A stretch of 64,000 nt of DNA, taken from assembly GCA_023374045.1 (NCBI GenBank), contig CM041779.1, forward strand, positions 273,357,258-273,421,257, given 5' to 3'. The stretch comes from Limonium bicolor (Eukaryota; Streptophyta; Magnoliopsida; Caryophyllales; Plumbaginaceae). The notes under the pieces are model-generated. The model worked only from the letters and a program-made list of their open reading frames with translations. It made no database searches and was not told the DNA's origin. Shown here piece by piece: positions 44,680 through 56,959 of the stretch; within the stretch, counting starts at the first letter, position 1, and every line of letters begins with the position of its first letter. The position numbers were made by a program, and so were the translations under genes.

Positions 44680-47600
44680 TGAAATACCCCTAACCTTTAA
44701 AATATAATTAAATGATCTATTAATGATCTAAGATGAGTAATAAACATCTAAATATTGTTGGGGAACAATCTAAAAGATCTCAACAAGGCAAAACACGCCT
44801 TAAGATCGGTAAAGCCAAAAATGTGCTTTAAGACACCATAAAGATTGTATGACCTCAAATAGGATCCAAAGTGGATTCCTAAGTATTATAATGAAGTAAG
44901 AACACAACAAAACCGTTCTCAAGGAGAACTAAGCTCAGGAACACCCTGTGACACAAAAATGTGCACTAAAACACCTTAAAGCACGTTTTTGTGAGATTGC
45001 CTTCTAAATTGATTTTTAATGGGCTTAAAGATTATAATTACCCTTAAATATGATATTTTATCATATTATATCATATTAGGAATTTAATTCCAGAAATTTA
45101 CGAATTTTTACAAATTTAATATTAAAATATTAATAAAACCCTAAAGTGGGGCCCGCATGAGTCAAATTGACCAAGTATGGTCAATGGTCAATAATGACCC
45201 ATTTGACCATGGAAATCGGCTGGCAAGAGGGAGGAGACAGCTACAATCATTTGGACAAATTATACCTAATACCATTTACTTTTGAAATACTTACTTTTTC
45301 AATTATTTCAACCTTTCCCACCTCTCCTTCCTCCTTGTCCGATCCCAGCCTCTCCAGCCGAGCTCCTCTCCTTCCTAGCTCTCAAGCTTGTTCTTGAGCA
45401 TGGAAGGCAGATCTAACTCCTAAGCTCTTAAGGTGTTTTTTAAGGTCATTTTTAGCCCTTTTTCTTCATCTCTTCACTACCTACACCTAGATTTCGTGGC
45501 TCATCAATTCCTATGGCTTATTCTCAGTGTTCTAAGGTTAGAACAAACTAAACTCGGTTGAGACAAGTAGAGGGACCAAGGTTGCTCAAAATTGCATTTT
45601 AAGGTAAAAACATACCTTAAGCCTCTCACTCTACATCGGTTTTCTTCCTTGAATTTTTATGAGTTTATACACTCATAATCTTCATATTTACATGTTCATT
45701 CAGTTGGTTAGCCATTTGGAGCAAGGGTGACCAGATCCAAGAGAAATACCTCTTTTAAGGCATTTTTCCAAGGTAAAACCTAATAACAAGGCTTGTTGTG
45801 ATCTAGCTATTTCCTATGTCAATATGGTGGATCTAACACCTTGTGGTGTGTTTGATTCAGGCCGAACCACCTAGAACTTCCCTTGCATTTTTAAGGTGAT
45901 TTTTGCCTTAAATCTTACATTAATTATTCCTTATGGTTAAGCTCAAGCTTGGAGTGTAACCATATCTTGTTTTTGTGTATTAAACATGTCTAAATCAAGT
46001 GGTGAATTTTCCTACAAGTGACCGAGCCATACAAGGAATAATCAAGGTATAAACACCTTAAACTTATGATTTTTATAATTTAAGCATATATATATATATA
46101 TATATATATGGCCGAGAGTGAAATTAAATATGGGTCATATTGACCTAAAAATGGAAAAAAATGGCTAAGATAAATTAAGCTAGTCATTTAAGAGATTTAA
46201 TTAACATAATGGTCAAATTATGACATTATGTGGAAAAATAATTAAACCAAGGAGGCCGAAATATATGCTATATTTTGAGACATTTATTGTGTAATTTATT
46301 TTGCAAGTTCAAGGTTGTAATAAGGCCATGTCATTAGGCCATTTTAATTTAAGTTTATAAGCTTATTTAGTTTTATTTATGCTTATAATTAAAATTGGGG
46401 CCAATTCGTAATTACTAGGAAATTAGAAAGCCGTGGGCTTAATTTAGAGCAATTTAGGGTTTTTAAATGAATTTAATAAAAATTATAACATTTTATAAAG
46501 TTTTGGGTCAAAATTGTAAAAATAGAAAAGTATAGGTTATTATTAGTGATTACCGAAAAATTGGTTCCCATTTGGTATTAGAAGTCAAAGTTGACTATAT
46601 AGGAGACTTTGACCAAGTTTGGAAAATTTAAGAAATTAAAATACTACTTATAATAAGTATTATTAATTGTAAAGATTTATAAAATGGGGCTATAATGTAA
46701 TTTCCGAACTTGGGGTACTAAATGGAGTTAGTAAAACCTTAGTTATTAGGAATTTTTAGAAGTTTATTTGGTTAAATTTGGAGTTATATGAATTATATAA
46801 GTATAATATATGGTATTTTATAACATTGTTACAAATGGGTAACAAAGGGGTGAAAACCGAGATTTAAAGGAAGTATAAGGTTAGGAATAATATTTATAAC
46901 CTTTTGGTATAGTTTGGTAATTTTTGGAATGTATATAAGGTTTTATAAAGATATATGTATAATATATAGTTTTAATGGAATTAGAAAACTATGTATTATA
47001 AATTGGGATGAATTGTGATTTATAGAAGTTTAGTGGTTATAGTATAACCGAAAATATAAGGGGCTATTTGGTATTTTATAAACAAAATATAACTATAGGT
47101 TATAATTGTTTTAATGACTTAAATGTCATAATATATGTTATATAACTATAATGTAACATTATATTAATTAAGTGGTGGATTTTGTAAATATTTAAGAACA
47201 TAGGTGCTGTTCGGAAATATTAACATTTTTAAATGGAATTTATAATATGGTTTTTAATGTTATAAGAGTTATAACATTTATAATATAAGAGGTATTCATT
47301 AAAAAGAATGAATATAGATTATAAGACTTACCATATAATAAATAGTTCCATAATACACACATATAATAAATATATGTATGGTGTAAAAATATGATGGTTC
47401 AATACTATAATTTCATAATTAAAATGATAATAGATAAGGAGAAAAGAATCAAACATTAGATATGGAATTCTAATGTTAGAGTATACATGGGATAATAAGG
47501 ATTTATTATTAAAGTATTGTTTACAAATGAATTATACCACATTGAATTAAAAAAAAACCCTTAGAAAAAAAATACTAAGGTGAGATGCATAGTGCATGAC

Positions 47601-49311
47601 AAAGGATCACACATGCAATAATGAAACAAACTATGATGTACAAACAACATTAAGTTACATGCGATAACAAGTTCAACAATAAGTATATTAATATACAAGC
47701 AAGACTACGCATGTAATATAACACTTTTCCAATCTCGAGTTAAACCTAAAACCCGACAAACATTGATAGTTAATAACGGGGGTTAACCGGGAGTGTTAGT
47801 GACGGTACGGGGTACCGTAGAATTGTGTTGTTATACGGTATGCTAATCAGTAGCATTATGTATTGTTTAGACTGTTAGAGACTACACAAGGAGCATAGGA
47901 TCTTGCTGATTCATACTCCACCGTAATACATCAGGGTGAACGGTATGTTGTTATGTGTCTCTGATTGTCTCTGAGGGCTTCCTCAGTTCAGACTTCTGTG
48001 TGATCTGTGATAAGATTGTTTGTCTGAATGATAATTAATATGCATGAATGTATATTTATAGCTGCTTATTATTACTGTTGTTGAGTTAACAGTATCGGTT
48101 CGTATATATGGACCATATATATAAAACGAACTAGCGGCTATGGTGCTATCTTATATGAAATATAAGGATCGTCAGAAAAACGTTGTAGCACTAGGATAAT
48201 AAGATATACATATTATCCGAGACTTTTATACGGAGCATTGGCCTTTCTATACGCCGCTCTCGTATCTAACACTGGATCCCGAGTTTACAGACTCCGGATT
48301 GGACTAATGACCTTAGTCTGCTGTGTTAGGAAAATTTGGTAATGCGATGCGATGGAAATAATTAATTAAGGAAGGAAAGTAAAGCCAAGAGGATGTGGCT
48401 CTTGGTGCGCGCTGTGATCACAAAAACGATACCAGGATGTCCGCGTACGGGTCCGCAAGTATCAAGAAAATTTCCCGTGAGCTAGAATGGCTCGTTGGTC
48501 GGAGACTCTACCGTTGGAGTGGCTACTGCCGTGGGTGACCCGCCATAATATATGGGTAACTAGAGACATGTCGTTTTAACGAGACATTGTCACTAGGTAT
48601 AACTGAACAAATAATACAGTTGAGAATTATACAGTGGAGAACGATATTGGTTTCTATACCATGGACGAGAATTAATACTTGTTATTGTTCTCGTTGTTTC
48701 ACTTGGTTGTTCATTGGTTATACTTGTGGTTATATTATATATGTTGATGGTTGTGTTATTGTATGGATATTACTGTTAATTGTTTTACGGTTTTAAATAT
48801 TAAAACGGTATTGCATGTAATGAACCTCATGCTCTCGACCAAATAATTGAGGGGTCTTTGGGGGCATGACGGGGCATGTGATAACATACTCAGCAGGGGC
48901 TGATTCCATACCACAAACCATCTTTATTGCAGGAGAGTAGCTGGTGGTTGACGCGAGGCGCGACGGTTGTAATATATTGTTGTTGTTCAAGACTTGGTAC
49001 GGTTGGTACTGATGATGTTTGGACTCGGGTTGTGTAACCGAGGTGGATTTGTTTTAGATGCTCACGAGTACGGTCTGTAATAATTGGTTATGTTGGATCT
49101 GTTTTAAGTTGTTTAAGTTCTACTATCTATCTCTTGTGGTCACTGCGGGAATACGTTTCGCAAGTTGATTATCAGGTAATTCGTTATCACCCGTATGGGC
49201 GAGTGATAACAGTGACACCATTAGGGCGACAGTTATTATTTACCGCTGCGAGATATTATTGTGCGTGACATTTATAGGATTATTAGGAGCCGAATTAGTA
49301 GGGGTGTTACA
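44680..49311 (+). repeat. E 3' LTR
   Basis: 4,632 bp, TGAAATACCCCTAACC to GTAGGGGTGTTACA. It matches the 5' LTR with few substitutions and many short indels. CTCAGCAGGGGCTGA is repeated near 48889. No gene. Confidence 0.95.
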
Positions 49312-50117
49312 GCAGGTCAAAGGCATTATTTATGTGGAAATTCAGTGTTTAAGGTTTATGCAATTTAAGGGCCTAAGAGCCATGTTATTTAAGGGCCTAA
49401 GTGCCAAGCAATTTAAGTTTATGCACTATATTGTGATGTAGTGTAAATTTGGTGAAGTGTTGTGTGTGAGAATACTCTTGATGGATTTTAGGTGTTCTTG
49501 AATGAAATAAGGTAAAAACCTAAGTGTTTGGATGTGAGAATATACAAGAGAAGCTATGGCAAATTTTGGAAAATGTATAAGAAGTTCTAAGTGTTTTAAA
49601 TAAGTTTTGGTGAACTAGGAAGTGTTAAAGGTGAACAAGTGTTTTACTAGGGAAGAAAACATGTATTAAGGTGATTTAGAGTGATACAAGGATTTAGGTA
49701 TTATCTTGGAAGTTCTAGGAATTCAATGAGTATTTTTGAGGATGTATTAAAGTCTTGGAGAAGTTTGTTTAAGGTTTAGGAAAGTTGATGTACAAGGAGG
49801 AAATGATGTTTAGGTAAGGTGTGAAAAATGAGATTTAGTTAGTAAGAAAGGATGTTTGGGAGATGATGTTATGATGGTGAGGAAACATTCTTGGCATAGT
49901 GGTTATCATAGGTATGAAACACCACTTGGAGAAACTAAGGAGAAAACAATATAAGTGTTAGGAATTTTGGTAAGAAAAGAGTAATTGTTTAAGGAGTTAT
50001 AAAATGAGTTTTATGGATGTTATATGAAGGGTTGAATGTGCCAAATGATGTTAGAACACATTAGGAGGCTTGAGGAGAAGTTTGGAGAAAGTTTGACAAA
50101 TTTTGGACAAATTCTGA

Positions 50118-50305
50118 TGTTTTCCGACCCAGTGGTCCGACCCAGGGTGGGTCGGACAGCCCCTATTAAGTCACCCGTTGATGTTTCTGGAATGGTCCGA
50201 CCCAGAGGTCTTGGGTCGGATAGGTAAATTTAAAAGACGGAAAAAGTTTCTGGAACGGTCCGACCCAGTTGTGGGTCGGACGGTGGGTCGGACGGCCCAA
50301 AACAT
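50118..50305. repeat. GGTCCGACCC dyad cluster in D
   Basis: Seven or more GGTCCGACCC / GGGTCGGAC copies, twice preceded by TTCTGGAA (50185-50192 and 50248-50255). The 19-mers starting at those points are near-matches to the T1/B1 module. Confidence 0.8.
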
Positions 50306-51746
50306 GTAAAAAAAAACAAACTAAGTGTGGTTTAAGTAGTAAACCCTAGTGAGTTATAATGACAATTTAGTGGGGGAAAAGTTGTATTAAAATGTTAAAG
50401 TCAAACAAGTTAAAATGTGAAGTTATTTAACTAAGTTAACGGGGATAAGTTATGAGCATCAGACTTTAAACAATCATGTTACCCCAGTGTTAATAAAAGT
50501 ACATGTAATGTTACCAGTTGTTCGAGAATTGTTCGAGGAACATAAGTGGACATGATAGAGTGGACTCCGGTGACAGGTATGGTTTTCTTGCAACCTGTGT
50601 CCTACCAGATTACACCGGCTTGTATGCCAATGTGTTTTTCTGTATGTTTGTCACGTTATAAGATTAAACATGTAATGAGTTTATAGTAATTCATATATGT
50701 GGCGTGTTTAGTTCCGATACCATTTAACCTCGAAAGTGTTAAACTTAGCTAACTGAGTCTAGGATCACATGAGAGATCGGTATTCGGAATTTAACGACCC
50801 GAACCATGGGACGTTCTAACCACGGCTATGCGTGTGTTAATTGTGTGATATTTGTGTGTGTATATAGGGACCTCCCTCGTATGTGTAACCCAGTTGTAAT
50901 ACTGTATGATGTGTGGATGTGATAGACTCCATATTGGGGTTCTAACTAGTGTCTAAAAGTGAGTATGTACTAACAGGGGTGAGGAATCCGGTTAGGCCGG
51001 TCGCGCGTTGTTTGGGAGTGGGTATCCTTTTTAGCCTTACCCTTCTCTTTGTTATGGTTGTTTCCCTCACGGGTTATGATCTCCCATTAGCTTACTCCAA
51101 AGCTTAGCTATTCTGACTTATGATCGGTTTAGGGGGAACATGTGTTTGTGTGGTGTGTTCGGGTCACAAAACCCGAACCATCTTAACTTAAGTTACTCGT
51201 CTGACTATTAGGACGGTAATGAGTGTTGTATAACAAGTTTATCATGAGGGTGACATCATTCTCTAGGCTCACCAGTGAATTAACTATGGTTGGGTCGGTT
51301 CCTGAGAGAACCGTTCCCGTTATGTTATGTGTTGTTGTTGTACTAAAATTCCCATTGCGATGTTGTTATGTGCACGTTGAAATGTGAAAAGTGTTGTTAT
51401 GTGGTGTATATTATACGTTGAAAAATGTGGAGTATGTGGATCATGTATATGAATCCCAGTTTGTGATAAGAGGCGTTTAAGGATAACCCGATTAATGGGT
51501 GAGTGTCGTCTATTAAGGAAGTAGCTCCATTGGAGGAGAAACACTCTAGGGGTAATGAACACCATGAGTGACTTATCAAGTAAGGATGTGTTATCTGTTT
51601 GTTGAGCCCATTGAGGTGAAATGTTACGTGTTGTGTGTTTATAGTTACAATCATGATTTAAATATAATCAACCGCATGCTAAGACGACAATTAGTTGTGC
51701 GTGGCCCGGTAGTATGCGGGCTGCGGGATTACCATACCAGCAAAGG

Positions 51747-51764
51747 TGCTGAGCCCCTTGGGGG
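51747..51764. promoter_or_regulatory. Conserved TGCTGAGCCCCTTGGGG motif in D LTR
   Basis: Followed about 20 nt later by CTTTTCCTATTTCAG. The same motif occurs inverted in B1 (11721-11738 and 23190-23207) and B2 (57446-57463). E has a variant. It may form a short stem; the position upstream of an acceptor-like AG suggests an LTR intron or an RNA signal (inference). Confidence 0.5.
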
Positions 51765-52152
51765 CCACCCTTTCTCTTCTTTTCCTATTTCAGGTACGAG
51801 GAGCTGGAAGCTGTCGAGAGTAGGACGGGGTAGTCGTTGTACATGGGTAATCATTTAAGTTGTATATATACAGTAGGTGTAGTAAGACCGAAATTGTTAT
51901 CGGCATTAGTATGTGAATACTCGGTACAGTTGGAAGGTGTATGTTGTTTCTATTATTAATGGAAGGGTCAGTAATGCGTAGTCGCTCGGGAATCTAGTCC
52001 ATCAGACCGATACATTGTATATGTAATAGCCTTGTTAGCCACGTGGGTGGTTAACGGCGTGTAACACCAACGAGTAAGTAATGTGATGAAGTATGTTTTT
52101 CCGCTGCAGATTATTGTAAGTGTGTTAGTGTTGGATGGGGTGTTACAGTTTA

Positions 52153-52959
52153 TATAGAAGAAAGGAAGAGGAAGAAGACAGGTTGGAGAGGAGACAGAGC
52201 TGGAGACAGACGCGTGAGGGATTTAAGGTAGGCGCCTGATATGGTTTATGGAGTAGATGGATATGTCTGCAGCTGGCGCAAAGGAAGAAGCAAGTCGGCG
52301 AAGAAAACCAGTCGACAGTTTCTGGATCTGGGTTGCATTTATTTCCTGTCCGTGCTTTTTTCCACGGACTCATTTATCTCTTGTCCGTCCATTTTTTCAT
52401 GGACATATTTCTTTCTTGCTTCTGTCCGCTCCCTTGTCCGTCCCTTGTCCGTCCATAATTCCACGGACTCATTTATGTCCTTGCTTCTGTCCGTCCATTT
52501 TTCCACGGACTGGGCTTCAAATTGGCGCGTCCGGACCACCGTCCGGATCACCATGGTTCGGACAGCTCTATTGTGTCCGCCCTTTTCCCTACGGACGTAC
52601 CACAGACGCATCTTGTCCGTTCTTTTATCATCGGACATCAAAATGCATTGTCCGGACCACTGTCCGGACCAGCCTGGTTCGGACAGGTAGAGGTTTCGGA
52701 CAGTGGTTCATACGAAATTGTTTTGCTCCTAAAATATTCGTTTCAGCTCCGTTTTAAGATCCGTCTGTGCCTATGCGTTCGTCTCTTCGTCTACGTTGCT
52801 CCTAGCTTGGTTTTCCTCATGTTTAACCAATAAATTTGTGAGATAACCAATAAAACATAAACTAGAGGAAAACTAAGCAAAGTGGAGAAATGAGCAAGAA
52901 AAGTGCTAATATAATATATGAAATACACCTTTAAAACATGCTCATTTGGACACTTATCA
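52153..52959 (-). repeat. C 5' LTR, second segment
   Basis: Resumes after D's target duplication and matches 25915-26734 of the 3' LTR, ending ACTTATCA at 52959. It contains the GTCCGTCC / GGTCCGGAC dyad cluster (52345-52700). Confidence 0.92.
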
Positions 52960-52964
52960 TCTCC

Positions 52965-54439
52965 CCTATATTTTTACATCCTCACCACATGTTTTAGCTC
53001 ACAAAACACCACTCATTACACCTGTTTATTAGCAGCATTAATATACAATCCTCCAAAGCAATTACTAAGCATTAAACACTCCTTAAATTCTTGCGCACTC
53101 ACATTTCCTTCCTTAAGGTTTATACAAGTTTTTAATCCACTTTTGAAGATTTAAAACATTTAGGTTCTCTTACACATTACACTATTACTCATTAATATTT
53201 TCAATACACACTTAAACCACAAAAATCTGTTACATAGAGCATTACAAAGCTACACAAAGATGAGGGTAATTACCTTGTTTTCTTACTAGTTTCTTCCTTC
53301 CTTCTTCTTTCTTCTTTCTTTCCTCTTTCTTTTCCCTTCCTCTCTTCCCACCGGTTATGAAGATTCAATTCTCACAAGCTTCTGCCCATTCATTATACAC
53401 ATTCTAAATTAAAACTAACCCTTAATCATCTTTAAGGCTTTTAGGTAAATTTTAGGGTTTAAGAATTCATTACCTTGCAAAGGAGTAGGTGAAGCTTAGA
53501 ACAACACAAGAGCAATGTTTCTACTCCACCAAAGATGCCAAAATCAGCTAGGAGCAAATGGAATAGGAACTCAAAACTTAGAAATCTTCATTTTGCTAAT
53601 AAGAGCAAGAAAAGGTAGTGTTTTTGGATTTCTTTTTACCTTAAACCAATGAGGTGAAGAAGGGGCTTCTAATGGTGGTCTTTGTTCTCTAAACCAAGGA
53701 TACCCATGGAGATGAAGTTGCTTATTTTTGAATTTGGAAAAGAGATGGATGTTCTCCTTGATGAGAGGAAGACAATGGTGTGGTTTTTGTAATTTTTGAA
53801 GGGGATTTGAACACTTAACAAGAGGAGAGAAGATGAACTTTGTGTGGGTTTTCTTCAAAACTCCATATCGACCAGGGAAGAAGAAGAGAAATAGAGAGTG
53901 AGGGAGGGGGTGCAGTACGCAGAGCATGTGAGAAATGAGGGAGTAGGAGAGAGAGTAGTAAAGTAATGAGTTACTTTTGCTTTTAGTTGTTTTGTCTTTT
54001 ACATATAAGGAGAGAATTAAGAGGGTGTGAGGGGGAAAGGAAATCGGCTACACCCAGCACACACAATCTGATTTTACATTTTTATTTCAATAGTGGACAC
54101 ACTAGTTTGGTTTATTTGCACTCTCACCCCACAACTTCCCGTTTTTGACAGTTTTTACTATTTTCTCGTTTTATTGATTTTATTGGTTCTAGACCTTCAT
54201 TAATGTTTATTAATGGCTATTTAGTTGACCAAAATTGTTACGAGTCTATTTGACCCGCTTAAAGTCGCGTTTTCCCGGTTTCCTCTAAAAGCGCGTTTTA
54301 AGGTTCGTTTGCGTTTTTAATCCGTTTTAAGGATCCGTTTTCCTCGGGATTTGTTCCCTCATGATTATTTAGACATAATTAAGCTTCTAAAATACTTATT
54401 AGCCTAATTAATCACTATTTTTAATTACGGGGTATTTCA
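52965..54439 (-). repeat. B1 5' LTR, second segment
   Basis: Resumes at CCTATATTTTTACATCC after C and its duplication. It matches 13549-15020 of the 3' LTR and ends GGGGTATTTCA at 54439. Together with 22712-25021 it gives about 3.79 kb, equal to the other LTR. Confidence 0.93.
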
Positions 54440-54493
54440 CAACATCTTGTCAAAGTGATCTCCTCGATCACCATACATCCAGTCACACTCCAT
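54440..54493 (-). pseudogene. T1 TNP2, displaced N-terminal fragment
   Basis: Minus strand ATG at 54493 opens MECDWMYGDRGDHFDKML, which matches the N-terminus of CACTA transposases (a W-MYG-R motif just ahead of the transposase-associated domain). The continuation is at 11235, on the far side of B1. It reads in frame there only after omission of the 5 nt AAAAG beside B1's 3' LTR. Confidence 0.8.
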
Positions 54494-56190
54494 ACTATAT
54501 GTCAAACACACAACTGGTATGAGAATCACATTACCGAAATCGATGGTATAGATTGCATTTGTTTGCACGTGTTTATATCCTAGTGGAGTGTAACTGGTTC
54601 AAACCCAAATAGACTAGCAGTTTTGCCTTAAACATCTAGCCTAACTCTAATTTTCAAACCCAAACAAACTAGCATTTTAATTTCAAAATTCGAGCCTAAC
54701 TCTAAGGTTCAAACCCAAATAAAGTAGCATTTTAATTTCAACAAATAATTGCATTTTTAAAACAAAAACATAAGTTAAACTACTTACTTGTTTGTAGTTT
54801 GTACGATGTATAGAGGGAGAAGGAGGATGGTTGGTAGACAGGGAGCGACAAGAGTGGTTTGACTTTGCTGGAAGTCGTAGGCTAATATATAGTGAGACCC
54901 GATAATAAAAAAATTGTTATATTAAGACAAAATACAACATTACGAAGAGATTTTGTTAAAAAAACGGCATGACCTTTGCATAATTTTACCTATCCCATGC
55001 TTATTATTAAGCATTCACCAATCATTCAACAACACAAATTTCCATCACAAATCAAACTAATACTAAATTTATTCATCAAACCAAATTTCAATAATTTGTG
55101 GAAATCAAATACAAAGTAAAAAAGAGAAAAAGATAAGTTAGATTATATTACCGGTTCTTCCACTCCGCTTTCAGTCTACCGTACATTGACTGAGGAGTTT
55201 CTTAACCACTTCTCTATAGATAGAATAGAAACTCATTAGTTTACGTATGTTAATTGTTCGTAATTAGGATTGCAAAATTGTATATAATGAGCTAAAAAGA
55301 TGAAGATGTAGGTTGAGTATATTACAGGTTCACAAATGAAATGTATTCTGCCCCGTACAACTTCAATCTGGTGAACCCATTTAGTGATTTCCCTCTACAA
55401 AGACACATCCATGCTTATTATTAAGCATTCACCAATCATTCAACAACACAAATTTCCATCATAAACCAAACTAATATATACCAAATTTATTCATCAAACC
55501 AAATTCCAATATTTTGTGGAAATCAAATACAAAGTACAAAAGAGAAAAAGGATACATTAGATTATATTACCGGTTCGTAAATGAAATGTTCTCTACTCCG
55601 CTTTCAATCTACCATGAAATGGTTAAGGAGCTTCTTAAGTATTTATCTGTAGAGACACAAATACATGTAGATAGAAGAGAAACTCAGTAGTTGTGTATGT
55701 TTCTTATATGCAGTTAGGTTGCAAATTTACAGTGAGTGAAGAGAATGAAGAGATAAGTTAAAGTATATTACCGGTTCCTAAATGAATTGTTTTCAGCCCC
55801 TCTGCTCAATCGGGCGTGCGAGACGTGTAGCAGTACCAATCTCTACAGAGGCAACGCAGACGCAAAATAAGTACGAATTGAGGGCTCAAAACTATATTGC
55901 TTACAATGTTTATAATTTGCTTATAATTATAAGCACAAATAATGCTCAAACATTGTTCCACCCCATATATAAGCATAATAAATCTAGCCCAAATAACCTA
56001 ACCTAACTATACTTTAAAGAAGGGCAAAAAAACAACAAAAATATTCACTTAGACATTTCATCAAACATCTTGTGTGCATACATAATTTTATTAGTTTAAC
56101 AACCAAATCTTGCAAAGATTTGACACAGATAATAAATATCAGCATCCACAATCATAATATGACACGAATCTATCAATTTTAACAACACAT
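54494..56190. other. T1 5' region: non-coding, with a duplicated segment
   Basis: Upstream of the TNP2 start. AT-rich, probably untranslated exons or introns plus promoter. The 54997-55757 part is two tandem copies of a 350-415 bp unit (annotated separately). The short segment after AACTCTAA is itself repeated in triplicate form near 54597-54740 (CAAACCCAAAT, TAGCATTTTAATTTCAA). No gene recognised. Confidence 0.5.
54997..55757. repeat. Tandem duplication in T1 5' region
   Basis: CATGCTTATTATTAAGCATT, then CACCAATCATTCAACAACAC, occurs at about 54998 and 55412. Both copies continue through TTTATTCATCAAACCAAATT, TTACCGGTTC and CTCCGCTTTCA-TCTACC to AGAAACTCA-TAGTT. A partial third TATATTACCGGTTCC lies at 55766. 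The copies differ by substitutions and indels. Confidence 0.75.
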
Positions 56191-56469
56191 TTACAATTTT
56201 TTAATCAAAACAGAAACTAACAAATTTAGGGTTTTTTTTACCTTGTTGGCAGCTTTTGTTGCTGCTGCAGCAACAACTTCTGACGCGACAACCACCGCAC
56301 GACCGGCGACGGCGACGACCGGCGAAGGCGGGAGGAGGGCAAGCAACATCGGAGCGGTGGTGGTCGAAATCGGAGTTGAAGTCACCGGTTGAAACAGAGA
56401 AGAGGGGTGGGTTTGGGTGTAACTGCGCGCGTAACTGCGTCGGGGCTGGGTGGGGGTCTTTTTAAACAA
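56191..56469 (-). other. Possible T1 5' exon (GC-rich, low-complexity open frame)
   Basis: On the minus strand, an open frame from 56469 encodes a Ser/Thr/Pro- then Ala/Val-rich stretch (VVVASEVVAAAATKAAN) and reaches a donor-like CAACAAG|GTAAAAAAA at about 56245. It begins just inside the right subterminal repeats, where transcription of the TNP2 gene would start. The composition is low-complexity and no family is recognised, so it may only be a GC-rich leader exon. Confidence 0.3.
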
Positions 56470-56723
56470 CCTGTTTTGGCGGTTGTTACTAGAAACCGCC
56501 GAAATAGGTCCTCCTTATTTAAAAAAAACATCTATTTCGGCGATTCCTAGTTACAACCGCCGAAATAGAGTACCAAGTATATCTATTTCGGCGGTTGTAA
56601 GTAGGAACCACCGAAATAGATGTTATTTTTTTAGTTAAAAAAAATACAAAGGACCTATCTCGGCGGTTCCTAGTCACAACTACCGAGATAGGGGCGCTGA
56701 AATAGGTCATGTTTGTACTAGTG
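56465..56723. repeat. T1 right subterminal and terminal repeats
   Basis: Six alternating TATTTCGGCGGTT / AACCGCCGAAATAG inverted motifs, then TACTAGTG at the end. Same motif as the left end. Confidence 0.85.
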
Positions 56724-56959
56724 GAAGTTCAGGAAGTCTCTGGTGCTTTGCTTTGACCTCCTGATAGGTCTGACATATGGATACAAACTCTAAGATATCC
56801 CTCTTTATATTACTCCACCAAAATGTCTCTTGAAGGTCCCAGTACATCTTAACAGCACTTGGGTGTACCGAGTACGGGGCTCCATGAGCCTCCTACATAA
56901 TCTCCTGCCTTAAGGCATCATCAGCAAGCACACAAACTCTGTCCCTGAAACGTAGGCAG
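56724..56959 (-). pseudogene. Element A pol, integrase zinc-finger region
   Basis: Minus strand shows CVLADDALRQEIM, a stop, then EAHGAPYSVHPSAVKMYWDL and TFWWSNIKRDILEFVSICQTY, the HHCC zinc-finger part of a Ty3 integrase (first Cys kept, second Cys now Tyr). It continues across T1 into the core at 2407 in the same frame. B2 interrupts it upstream at 56960. Confidence 0.85.

Larger units (their letters stand above)
33430..49311 (+). mobile_element. E: Ty3/gypsy chromovirus with AlkB domain, complete structure
   Basis: 15.9 kb element with LTRs of about 4.63 kb, target duplication GCAGG (33425-33429 and 49312-49316), initiator-Met PBS, spliced gag, AlkB, pro-RT-RH-IN-chromodomain and two polypurine tracts. 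It is the innermost and therefore the youngest insertion in this nest. The LTRs show few substitutions but many 1-5 bp indels. The coding region is broken almost only by single-base losses. The first LTR has lost the G of its TG end (TAAATACCCC). Confidence 0.94.
31818..52147 (+). mobile_element. D: solo LTR of a Tekay/Del-like element, interrupted by E
   Basis: TGAAATACCCC at 31818 and GGATGGGGTGTTACA ending at 52147, with the 5 bp duplication GTTTA on both sides (31813-31817 and 52148-52152). The segments 31818-33429 and 49317-52147 add up to about 4.44 kb. There is no PBS, gag or pol in them, and the length equals one LTR of this type. Unequal recombination between two LTRs is the usual origin. 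The ends match those of the B and E LTRs, but the body is a different family. No gene is supported within it. Confidence 0.82.
25022..52959 (-). mobile_element. C: gag-only Athila/Tat-like Ty3 element with tRNA-Asp PBS, carrying nested D and E
   Basis: TGCAGACTGT...GGACACTTATCA with target duplication TCTCC (25017-25021 and 52960-52964). Without D and E it is about 7.6 kb: 3' LTR 25022-26734, interior 26735-30899, 5' LTR 30900-31817 plus 52153-52959. The PBS matches tRNA-Asp. The interior has gag but no protease, reverse transcriptase or integrase, so it would need another element's enzymes to move. Confidence 0.9.
11236..54439 (-). mobile_element. B1: Ty3/gypsy chromovirus (Tekay/Del-like) with AlkB domain, carrying nested N2 and C
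   Basis: Minus-strand LTR element of about 14.0 kb once N2 and C are removed. On its own strand the order is: 5' LTR (54439-52965 plus 25021-22712), initiator-Met-like PBS, spliced gag, AlkB, protease-RT-RNase H-integrase-chromodomain, two polypurine tracts, 3' LTR (15020-11236). It lies in the second codon block of T1's TNP2. The TNP2 frame reads through if exactly 5 nt (AAAAG, next to the 3' LTR) are removed. The two flanks (CTTTT and CAACA on the plus strand) do not match, so a normal 5 bp duplication is not visible. Confidence 0.92.
2408..56723 (-). mobile_element. T1: autonomous-type CACTA (En/Spm) DNA transposon carrying nested insertions
   Basis: It starts CACTAGTAGAAAA and ends with the inverse CTAGTG. 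Both ends are flanked by the 3 bp duplication GAA (2405-2407 and 56724-56726). Removing T1 and one GAA brings the integrase reading frame of element A back into register, which confirms the boundaries. Both ends carry subterminal arrays of CGGCGGTT and its inverse, the usual transposase-binding sites of CACTA elements. Subtracting N1 and B1 leaves about 9.8 kb, a usual length for an element with a TNP2 gene and an accessory gene. Both genes lie on the minus strand, so their 5' side is the right end. The element is no longer functional because TNP2 is split twice. Confidence 0.93.
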
